Made by a program: the position numbers and the translations under genes
Origin: Bacteroidales bacterium
GTDB lineage: Bacteria; Bacteroidota; Bacteroidia; Bacteroidales; F082
Assembly: GCA_017508895.1 (NCBI GenBank)
Contig: JAFWRA010000033.1
Span: forward strand, 1-8,097
DNA length: 8,097 nucleotides
Reading direction: 5' to 3'
Notes under the pieces: model-generated
What the model saw: only the letters and a program-made list of their open reading frames with translations
What the model was told of the DNA's origin: nothing
The model's database searches: none
Shown: positions 1-5,741 of the stretch, one piece after another
Layout: each line of letters begins with the position of its first letter
How positions within the stretch are numbered: the first letter of the stretch is position 1

Positions 1-1
1 G

Positions 2-87
2 CGGAGAGAAAGGGATTCGAACCCTTGGAACGCAAAGCGTTCAACGGTTTTCGAGACCGCCCCGATCGACCACTCCGGCATCTCTCC
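2..87 (-). tRNA. tRNA-Ser (anticodon CGA)
   Basis: Serine tRNA reading UCG codons. On the minus strand the acceptor stem GGAGAGA (87-81) pairs with TCTCTCC (9-3), and G at position 2 is the discriminator expected of tRNA-Ser. The anticodon stem GCGGT/ACCGT encloses the loop CTCGAAA, which gives anticodon CGA. A long class II variable arm, GAACGC-TTT-GCGTTC, supports serine identity, and the T-loop GTTCGAATC is canonical. Length is 86 bases, typical for this class. The base after the discriminator is C, but the window ends there, so an encoded CCA cannot be judged. No TAnnTTTG box lies just upstream, so it is probably co-transcribed with the tRNA-Ser(UGA) on its right. Confidence 0.97.
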
Positions 88-120
88 TTACTACCTTAGA
101 CAGATAGGGTCTTTCATTAT

Positions 121-139
121 AAAAGCGACAAACTGTCGC
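121..139 (-). terminator. Hairpin with T tract between the two tRNA-Ser genes
   Basis: On the minus strand a perfect 6-bp stem, GCGACA/TGTCGC, with a 3-base loop is followed at once by TTTT and then ATAATG. It starts 6 bases past the end of tRNA-Ser(UGA), so it looks like a short intrinsic terminator or a 3'-processing hairpin for that transcript. The stem and T run are short, so termination may be partial, with read-through into tRNA-Ser(CGA). Termination itself is an inference; the hairpin is directly visible. Confidence 0.5.
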
Positions 140-145
140 CCCTTG

Positions 146-230
146 CGGAGACAGAGGGATTCGAACCCCCGAAGCCTTTCGGCTTAACGGTTTTCAAGAC
201 CGCCGCTATCGACCACTCAGCCATATCTCC
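146..230 (-). tRNA. tRNA-Ser (anticodon UGA)
   Basis: Serine tRNA reading UCA (and other UCN by wobble). The acceptor arm GGAGATA (230-224) pairs with TGTCTCC (153-147) through one U-G pair, with G at 146 as discriminator. The anticodon stem GCGGT/ACCGT encloses CTTGAAA, anticodon TGA. The variable arm AAGCC-GAAA-GGCTT is a 5-bp stem capped by a GNRA tetraloop. The T-loop is standard. The next bases read C-A-A, so the CCA end is not encoded and must be added after transcription. A TAnnTTTG box ends 5 bases before the mature 5' end. Confidence 0.97.
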
Positions 231-234
231 GCTG

Positions 235-242
235 CAAAAGTA
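235..242 (-). promoter_or_regulatory. Bacteroidota-type -7 box for the tRNA-Ser pair
   Basis: The minus strand reads TACTTTTG, an exact match to the Bacteroidota -7 consensus TAnnTTTG. It ends 5 bases before the mature 5' end of tRNA-Ser(UGA), so transcription would begin at or very near that end. No TTTG is visible at the expected -33 distance. The exact match and position make it the best promoter candidate for the tRNAs. Confidence 0.55.
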
Positions 243-304
243 CAACAAATTTCGATAGGTTGAGATTTTTCCCAAAAAAAAATTCCTGATTGTCCCGAAA
301 TTAT

Positions 305-312
305 TATCTTTG
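305..312 (+). promoter_or_regulatory. Bacteroidota-type -7 box for the GWxTD operon
   Basis: TATCTTTG matches the TAnnTTTG consensus exactly, 23 bases before the ATG at 336. The implied start site is near 317-319, giving a short leader of roughly 17-19 bases with no Shine-Dalgarno. A run of nine A residues (274-282) lies about 36-45 bases before that start, where an UP-like A tract would act. A TTG at 290-292 is too close to the -7 box to be a normal -33 element. A two-codon frame ATG-AAA-TAA (317-325) lies at the presumed start site and is probably meaningless. Confidence 0.55.
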
Positions 313-335
313 CATCATGAAATAATCTGCTAACT

Positions 336-1811
336 ATGAAAAAATCATTCGTTATTGTCATGCTCATTTTGTTGGCTTTCTCCGGCAATGCCCAAGTCAA
401 GGCCAAACGACTGAAACCCTATCTTTCGACGACAACCTATTTCGCCCCAGGGATGACGCCCTTTGTGGAAAACGCCATCGCTTTCGATTGTCGTACAGCG
501 GTTTACAAACAATTTGAACCTGGTAAGTTCAAAGCCACGGTGGAAGTGGTCACCATCTTCAGGAAAGGCGAGGAAACGGTGTTCTCGAAGGTGGCCGTGG
601 ATAGTCCGGTGGTAACCGACACTTCCAATCTCGACGGCGCATTCATCGACCAGCAACGCTTCTCATTGGAAAACGGTGAGTATCAAATGGAAATCAACAT
701 CACCGATTTGAACTGCGGCGATGTGTTGCCGACGGCGACAGTCACCGTTGAGGTCAACTATCCGGATGAAGTGCCGTCCATCTCCGACATTCTGCTGTTC
801 GATTCCTACACGAAGCCGGAAAAACCATCGACTTGCACCAAGAGCGGTTACGATTTCTTGCCGCGCGTGTATCCTTTCTACGGCTCGAAGGAGGACAAGC
901 TGAACTTCTATGTCGAGCTTTACAACAGCGACAAGTTGTATGACGAAGGCAAGTTTTTGGTCAATTACTACATCGAGACGGTCGAGTCATCCAACCGTAT
1001 GCAAAACTTTGCGTTCAACAAGCGTTTTGACGTCAGCAAAGTGAATGTGATGCTCAACTCCATTGATATCAAGGACTTGCCGTCGGGCAACTATTACCTC
1101 GTCATCGAGATGCACGACCGTAGCAACACCTTGATTTGTTCGAAAAGCTGGTTCTTCCAACGCAGCAACCCGAGTGTGAGTTTTGATATGGAAGACATTG
1201 GAGCCGTTAGCATCGCCAACACTTTCGTCAGCAACATCACCGAAGTTGACACACTGCGCAAGTATATCAGCTATCTCGACCCGATTTGCAGCGAAATCGA
1301 ACGCACCTATTCAAAGAGTTTGGTGAAGACCGACGACATGAAGACCATGCAGCAGTTCCTCTTCAACTTCTGGAGCAAACGCTCTCCGATGAATCCCAAA
1401 CAGGGCTTCGACGATTATATGGCCGCTGTCAAAAGGGTCAACATGTCGTTTGGCACTACAGCCTTCCCAGGTTATCGCAGCGACCGCGGCTATGTGTTCC
1501 TGAAATACGGCCAGCCCGACAAGATTATGGAAGTGCCCGACGAACCTGCCGCTCGTCCCTACGAGATTTGGCACTACTATCAGGTGGCCAATCAGCGCGA
1601 CAAGAAGTTCGTTTTCATGGCTCCCGACCGCTCAACTAACGACTATCAATTGATCCATTCCAACATGGTCGGCGAAATCAACAATCCACGCTGGCCGATG
1701 GAAATCTATCAATTTGTTTATGGCCAAGGGTACGATCAAGGCGTTGACCAAACTGAATACGAGAGAGGTTGGGGCTCGCATGCCGTCGAATTGTACAACA
1801 ACCCGAGATAA
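336..1811 (+). CDS. Secreted GWxTD-domain protein
   Basis: A 491-residue exported protein of unknown function, resembling the GWxTD-domain family common in Bacteroidota. Residues 1-19 are a signal peptide: MKK, a hydrophobic core, then SGNA before Q20. There is no lipobox cysteine, so it is probably periplasmic or surface-associated rather than a lipoprotein. Residues about 30-280 look like beta-rich, Ig-like segments. The family block is in the C-terminal third, where residues 379-395 (GYRSDRGYVFLKYGQPD) correspond to the usual GWxTDRGxxYIxYGxPD. It is followed by RPYEIWHYY (408-416) and a C-terminal NNPR ending I recall from Bacteroidota members. The signature W and T are replaced by Y380 and S382. 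The start is set by the signal peptide and the upstream TATCTTTG box. It is the first gene of a tight operon with an acyltransferase and a glycosyltransferase, which suggests an envelope role by inference only. Confidence 0.85.
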   Translation: MKKSFVIVMLILLAFSGNAQVKAKRLKPYLSTTTYFAPGMTPFVENAIAFDCRTAVYKQFEPGKFKATVEVVTIFRKGEETVFSKVAVDSPVVTDTSNLDGAFIDQQRFSLENGEYQMEINITDLNCGDVLPTATVTVEVNYPDEVPSISDILLFDSYTKPEKPSTCTKSGYDFLPRVYPFYGSKEDKLNFYVELYNSDKLYDEGKFLVNYYIETVESSNRMQNFAFNKRFDVSKVNVMLNSIDIKDLPSGNYYLVIEMHDRSNTLICSKSWFFQRSNPSVSFDMEDIGAVSIANTFVSNITEVDTLRKYISYLDPICSEIERTYSKSLVKTDDMKTMQQFLFNFWSKRSPMNPKQGFDDYMAAVKRVNMSFGTTAFPGYRSDRGYVFLKYGQPDKIMEVPDEPAARPYEIWHYYQVANQRDKKFVFMAPDRSTNDYQLIHSNMVGEINNPRWPMEIYQFVYGQGYDQGVDQTEYERGWGSHAVELYNNPR

Positions 1812-1814
1812 GTC

Positions 1815-2702
1815 ATGGCCAAAATCGGATTTCATGTCCTGAAGCTATGGGTGAAGTTCCTTTCCATCCATCCGTTTTGGCTTCTCTATTTGAAGTCCGA
1901 TTGCTATTGTTTTTTGCTGTATCATTTATTGCGTTATCGACGTAAAGTGGTTAGACAGAATTTGTTACATTCGTTTCCCGATAAAGATGCACGCGAAATC
2001 AAACGCATTGAACGGCAGTTTTACCAAAACCTCTGCGACTTGTTTGTGGAAGCACCTAAGATGCTACGGATGAAGGCCAATGGTTATCAGAGCCGTATCT
2101 CCTATACCAATCTCGATTTGGCGCAACGTCTTTACGAGAAAGGCAAAAACGTGTTCTACGCCATCCCGCATTCGGGCAACTGGGAGTGGTTCGGCAAGAT
2201 GATACCTGGTTTCACACAACATAAGGGCTTGGCGGTGTACAAGAGGGTGGAAAACCCTGTCTTCGAGCAGCTGATGCTGTATATCCGTACTTGCGGCAGC
2301 ACGTTGGAGATGGTGGAGTCGAACTCGGTGTTGCGCCGCTTGGCACAACTTCGTGGTACAACGAATGCCGTGTTAATGATGGCTGACCAAACTTCGCATG
2401 GCTTGGCTACAGACTATTGGACAGAGTTTCTGCATCAAGATACCTGCTGGTTTACGGGCATCGAGCGCATCGCCAAGAAATTGGACTATGCCATTGTGTT
2501 TGTCGACATGAGAAGGCAGGGCAGGGGACGTTATGAAGTGGCATTCGAATTGGTTACCGATAGTCCCAAGGAAATGGGAGACGGAGAAATCATGGAGCGT
2601 TATGTGCGTTGCGTGGAGCGTTTCATCGAGGCCAACCCCGACAACTGGCTGTGGTCGCACCGCCGCTGGAAACACCAAAGACCCCAAACAGAGAAAGCAT
2701 GA
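1815..2702 (+). CDS. Lysophospholipid acyltransferase, LpxL/HtrB-like
   Basis: A 295-residue inner-membrane-associated acyltransferase of the LpxL/LpxM (HtrB/MsbB) superfamily, which transfers a fatty acyl chain to lipid A or a related lipid. The catalytic HxxxxE motif is H119-SGNW-E124. Further family marks are ADQTS (190-194), probably in the substrate-binding region, and the C-terminal block DNWLWSHRRWKH (276-287). A hydrophobic N-terminal segment (about 8-39) would anchor it to the membrane. Length is normal for the family, around 300. It begins 3 bases after the stop of the GWxTD gene, and its TGA overlaps the next ATG (ATGA), so translational coupling to the glycosyltransferase is likely. 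It may be the organism's lipid A secondary acyltransferase, or may act on another envelope lipid; the sequence does not decide the acceptor. Confidence 0.9.
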   Translation: MAKIGFHVLKLWVKFLSIHPFWLLYLKSDCYCFLLYHLLRYRRKVVRQNLLHSFPDKDAREIKRIERQFYQNLCDLFVEAPKMLRMKANGYQSRISYTNLDLAQRLYEKGKNVFYAIPHSGNWEWFGKMIPGFTQHKGLAVYKRVENPVFEQLMLYIRTCGSTLEMVESNSVLRRLAQLRGTTNAVLMMADQTSHGLATDYWTEFLHQDTCWFTGIERIAKKLDYAIVFVDMRRQGRGRYEVAFELVTDSPKEMGDGEIMERYVRCVERFIEANPDNWLWSHRRWKHQRPQTEKA

Positions 2703-3721
2703 AAGTGGCTGTTGTCATATTGAACTACAACGGACGGAAGTTCCTCGAACAATTCCTGCCCAATGTCATCGCCAACTGCGACCCGACATGGACTGAAATC
2801 GTTGTGGCCGACAATGCTTCCACTGACGATTCAGTGGCTTTCATGAAGGAGCGTTTTCCTGACATCCGTCTTATCGAAAACGGCAGCAACGGCGGCTTTA
2901 CCACGGGCTACAACTTAGCTTTGCGACAAATTGAGGCGCAATATTATGTGCTGCTCAATTCGGATATTGAGGTGACACCGCAATGGCTCGAACCCGTCGT
3001 CGCCTTGATGGATGCCGACCCGCAGATTGCCGCTTGCCAGCCCAAGATTCTGTCGTACTACCACAAGGAACAGTTTGAGTATGCCGGAGCCAGTGGCGGC
3101 TTTATCGACAAGTATGGTTATCCGTTCTGCCGTGGGCGCGTGTTCCAGAACTTGGAGAACGACGAGCATCAATATGACGAGCCGATGGAAGTCTTTTGGG
3201 CAACGGGTGCCTGCCTGTTCGTCCGCGCTGATTTGTACCATCAATTGGGCGGCTTGGACGATAGCTTCTTCGCCCACATGGAGGAAATCGACCTGTGTTG
3301 GCGACTGAAAAATGCTGGTTATAAGGTGTATTGCTGTCCGCAGTCGTGGGTGTATCACATTGGTGGCGGCACCTTGCCGAAAAACTCTCCGCGCAAGACT
3401 TACCTGAACTTCCGTAACAACCTCTCGCTGTTAGTGAAGAACCTGCCCAAACGTCGGGTGAAGCGTACCATCCTCTACCGCATTCTTCTCGATTGGGTGG
3501 CGGCGTTCAAGTTCCTTTTTGAGGGCTGTGGCAAGGACTTCTGCATGGTCTTCAAGGCGCATTTTGATTTCTATAAACGGCTGAAAACTTTGCGCAAAAT
3601 GCGGAATGACGGTGAAAAAAAGATGGTGAGTTGCATCTATCGGAAGAACATTGTTTTTGAAAGTGTCCTTTTCGGAAAGAAGAAATACAGCGACTTGAAT
3701 CCCAATGATTTCACCTTGTAG
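2699..3721 (+). CDS. Family 2 glycosyltransferase
   Basis: A 340-residue GT-A fold glycosyltransferase related to the WbbL/rhamnosyltransferase-like group, expected to add a sugar from a nucleotide donor to an envelope glycan or glycolipid at the cytoplasmic face. It opens with the nucleotide-binding strand VAVVILNYNG (3-12), then VADNASTDDS (36-45). The metal-binding DxD equivalent is NSD (87-89) in LLNSDIEV. The acceptor-side acidic motif is HMEEIDLCWRL (193-203), containing the likely catalytic base region E195/E196/D198, with HIGGGTL (220-226) after it. Residues after about 240 are basic and aromatic with no clear transmembrane span, suggesting peripheral membrane contact. The start at 2699 is chosen because the family's first strand begins there and because it forms ATGA with the preceding stop; an in-frame ATG at 2609 adds 30 unrelated residues. 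The sugar and acceptor cannot be read from sequence. Confidence 0.92.
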   Translation: MKVAVVILNYNGRKFLEQFLPNVIANCDPTWTEIVVADNASTDDSVAFMKERFPDIRLIENGSNGGFTTGYNLALRQIEAQYYVLLNSDIEVTPQWLEPVVALMDADPQIAACQPKILSYYHKEQFEYAGASGGFIDKYGYPFCRGRVFQNLENDEHQYDEPMEVFWATGACLFVRADLYHQLGGLDDSFFAHMEEIDLCWRLKNAGYKVYCCPQSWVYHIGGGTLPKNSPRKTYLNFRNNLSLLVKNLPKRRVKRTILYRILLDWVAAFKFLFEGCGKDFCMVFKAHFDFYKRLKTLRKMRNDGEKKMVSCIYRKNIVFESVLFGKKKYSDLNPNDFTL

Positions 3722-3737
3722 AGGTGCGATTCATCGC
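3712..3737. other. Paired hairpins at the convergent operon junction
   Basis: The two operons meet here with 9 bases between stops. CACCT/AGGTG (3712-3716 with 3722-3726) forms a 5-bp stem whose 5-base loop contains the TAG stop of the glycosyltransferase. GCGA/TCGC (3726-3729 with 3734-3737) forms a second stem whose loop TTCA contains the stop of aroQ (TGA on the minus strand). The stems share base 3726, so they may compete. Neither is followed by a proper T tract, so efficient intrinsic termination is doubtful; a weak bidirectional 3'-end structure is possible. Confidence 0.3.
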
Positions 3738-4150
3738 GTTTCCAAAGCCTCAATGGCCTTGGCATAACCTTCCAATCCCAATCCCATAAATGATTTTATG
3801 CAAGCCTCGGCGGTGAAAGAGTGTCTGCGGTAGGGCTCTCGTTTCGAAATGTCGGAAATATGAACCTCAATGACGGGAACACTGATGGAGCGGATGCAGT
3901 CGGCGATGGCGATGGAGGTGTGGGCATAGGCTCCAGGATTCATCACTACGCCACCATAAAAACCGTCAGCCTCTTGCAATTTGTCGATGATGACGCCTTC
4001 GTGGTTGGTCTGGAAATAGGAAATTTGGTGCTGTGGAAAGCGACTGCGCAGCCGGGGCAGAAAGTCCTCAAAAGAGACATTTCCATAGATTTCGGGTTCG
4101 CGTTTGCCCAAGAGGTTCAGGTTGGGGCCGTTGAGAATGAGGATTTCCAT
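3731..4150 (-). CDS. aroQ: 3-Dehydroquinate dehydratase, type II
   Basis: A cytosolic enzyme of the shikimate pathway that removes water from 3-dehydroquinate to give 3-dehydroshikimate, on the route to chorismate and aromatic amino acids. At 139 residues it has the usual length of the small type II (dodecameric) family and looks complete. The N-terminal signature ILNGPNLNLLGKREPEIYG (4-23) carries the arginine of the active-site lid (R17) and the catalytic tyrosine Y22. NPGAYAHTS (71-79) holds the substrate-binding N71 and H77. EVHISDISKRE (95-105) holds the catalytic H97. R108/R109 probably bind the substrate carboxylate or hydroxyls. It is the last gene of a leftward operon, 13 bases after the antiporter stop. 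The antiporter link has no obvious metabolic meaning. No key residue is missing. Confidence 0.97.
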   Translation of the reverse strand: MEILILNGPNLNLLGKREPEIYGNVSFEDFLPRLRSRFPQHQISYFQTNHEGVIIDKLQEADGFYGGVVMNPGAYAHTSIAIADCIRSISVPVIEVHISDISKREPYRRHSFTAEACIKSFMGLGLEGYAKAIEALETR

Positions 4151-4163
4151 GCTTTAAAAGAGT

Positions 4164-5732
4164 TTAGTCTGCCACGTCAAAATTATTGGATTCCGGCCTG
4201 TTATTGATGGCGCCAGGTTGGTCTTGCTCTTTGATGATGTCTGAAATGACTTCCGACTGAAACATCTCCTCGACAATTTCATGGGTTTTCGAGTGTTTTT
4301 TGTGCCATTCTTCGCCGTCTTGTTTGGTTTTTGAAACCATGTTCTTCATCTTTTGGTTGAAGCTCAGCATTTTGAGGTAGAAGCGATACATACCTCTCTC
4401 CTTGTCAATCAATGGAATAAGAATGGAATTGATGACAATGCTGAACAGAATGACGGAGAAGACGATGTTTCTCACGAACAAGGCCATCCCCAGATCGGGA
4501 ATGTAGATAAGGGCTTGGGTGGCCAACACTGCAGCGGTCAGTCCCTTAGGGTTGAGCGCCGACATGAAAGCCATTTCCTTCTCAGGGATGCCTTCTTTTT
4601 TGGAGATGGCAAAACGGACGGCAGGGATACGGATGATGAATAGCAATACGCTGATTCCCAATCCAATGACAATGGGCTGCCATTGGTTCAATTGGATGGA
4701 GATGCCCACATAGATGAAGAAGAAGGTCTTCAGCAGCAACACCAATTCCGAAAACAGCGAACGTTCGGTTTCATTAAGGTTGACGGGCACTTTCTTGATG
4801 AATTTCTTGAGCCAGGCGTTATAGATGCTGTCGATGTTGGCCAGTCCAATGCCGAAGGCCAAGGCTGCAATGGCGCCGCTGAAGCCCATCCATTCGTTGA
4901 TGCCGTAAATGATGAAAACGAAAGCGGGCGTGGTCAGGATGGAGTATTTGATGTTGCGTACTTTATCCAAGATAAGAGCCCAAAAGATGGCGCCGAAAAG
5001 TCCCATCACCGTGGCTAAGATGAAGGAAGAGAAAATGTCGCCGAGGATGGCTCCAAATTCCACGTGCCTCGATTTGATGGCTTGCATCAAGGCCAAAGCC
5101 AACACGATGCTGAACACATTGCCGATGGCGGCCTCCAAAATGAGCATGATGGCCGGCTTCTCCGACATGCGCATCTGCCTGACGATAGGAATGACGACCG
5201 CCGAGGCCGTGCCTCCCAACATGCAACCCAAAATCATGCTGACGATGGGGTCCAAGTCCAAAACCAACCATCCAGTCAGCCATATCGCTACAGCAGAGAG
5301 CACGAAATTCAAGGCTGTAAGCTTCAAGGCTCCTTTGAAAGAGTCTTTCAGAGCGCTGAACCTCAATTGGGTACCGCTTTCAAACAAGATGGTGACCAGC
5401 GTGATTCCGGAAAAGAGGTTGCCGGCATTGCCCAAACTTTCTGGCGAAATCCAATGGAACACGGGACCGATGAGTAGTCCGATGATGATGAGGAACAACA
5501 CATCGGGGATACGTTTCCGGCTGAATATCTCGCTGAAAAGGTGGGCCGTAAAAATCAAGAGTCCAATGATGGCGATGGTCAATCCAATCTCTCTTGACGA
5601 GCTGCTGGTCGTCACTTGTTCCAAAACTTTCCCCATTGTGTTTTGCTGTGCGATGGTGTCAGGAAGAAGCGCAACGGTGTCGTTGATTCGTGACAGCGTG
5701 TTGGTGGTGCGTATGAGATTGGTTTGAAGCAT
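4164..5732 (-). CDS. Cation:proton antiporter (CPA superfamily)
   Basis: A 522-residue inner-membrane protein of the monovalent cation:proton antiporter superfamily, expected to exchange Na+ or K+ for H+. About 12-13 hydrophobic spans fill residues 48-443. Family-like landmarks are FESG (117-120, like FExG of NhaP proteins), GGTASAVVIP (173-182, resembling the unwound helix 4 of KefC-like proteins), R368 in IIRIP, and NPKGLTAAV (394-402). The helix expected to carry the ion-binding ND, TD or DD pair reads LEAAIGNVFSIV (199-210), with G204-N205 instead, so the usual aspartate seems absent. The tail (about 445-522) is charged and cytoplasmic, without a recognisable nucleotide-binding TrkA-N domain. 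The start at 5732 leaves 9 bases after the porin stop; M33 (codon at 5636) is an alternative that would trim a polar, Thr/Ser-rich leader. The transported ion is uncertain. Confidence 0.88.
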   Translation of the reverse strand: MLQTNLIRTTNTLSRINDTVALLPDTIAQQNTMGKVLEQVTTSSSSREIGLTIAIIGLLIFTAHLFSEIFSRKRIPDVLFLIIIGLLIGPVFHWISPESLGNAGNLFSGITLVTILFESGTQLRFSALKDSFKGALKLTALNFVLSAVAIWLTGWLVLDLDPIVSMILGCMLGGTASAVVIPIVRQMRMSEKPAIMLILEAAIGNVFSIVLALALMQAIKSRHVEFGAILGDIFSSFILATVMGLFGAIFWALILDKVRNIKYSILTTPAFVFIIYGINEWMGFSGAIAALAFGIGLANIDSIYNAWLKKFIKKVPVNLNETERSLFSELVLLLKTFFFIYVGISIQLNQWQPIVIGLGISVLLFIIRIPAVRFAISKKEGIPEKEMAFMSALNPKGLTAAVLATQALIYIPDLGMALFVRNIVFSVILFSIVINSILIPLIDKERGMYRFYLKMLSFNQKMKNMVSKTKQDGEEWHKKHSKTHEIVEEMFQSEVISDIIKEQDQPGAINNRPESNNFDVAD

Positions 5733-5741
5733 GGCGTCCGT

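Noticed and set aside
116..121. TATAAT on the minus strand before tRNA-Ser(CGA)
   Set aside because: This is the sigma-70 consensus of other phyla; Bacteroidota use TAnnTTTG, and it sits in the T tract of the hairpin.
317..325. Two-codon frame ATG-AAA-TAA before the GWxTD gene, a possible leader peptide
   Set aside because: It falls at the presumed transcription start and is short enough to occur by chance.
2609..2698. Upstream start for the glycosyltransferase
   Set aside because: The added residues match no GT2 family sequence and overlap the acyltransferase's conserved end; the ATGA junction at 2699 explains the start.
3821..4207. Open frame of 128 codons on the plus strand opposite aroQ
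   Set aside because: aroQ has all its catalytic residues on the other strand; this frame reads as low-complexity Gly/Asp/Val antisense.
4909..5727. Long open frame (272 codons) on the plus strand opposite the antiporter
   Set aside because: Its translation is rich in Met, Lys and Ser without any domain, as expected from the antisense of a membrane protein gene, and the opposite strand has clear family motifs.
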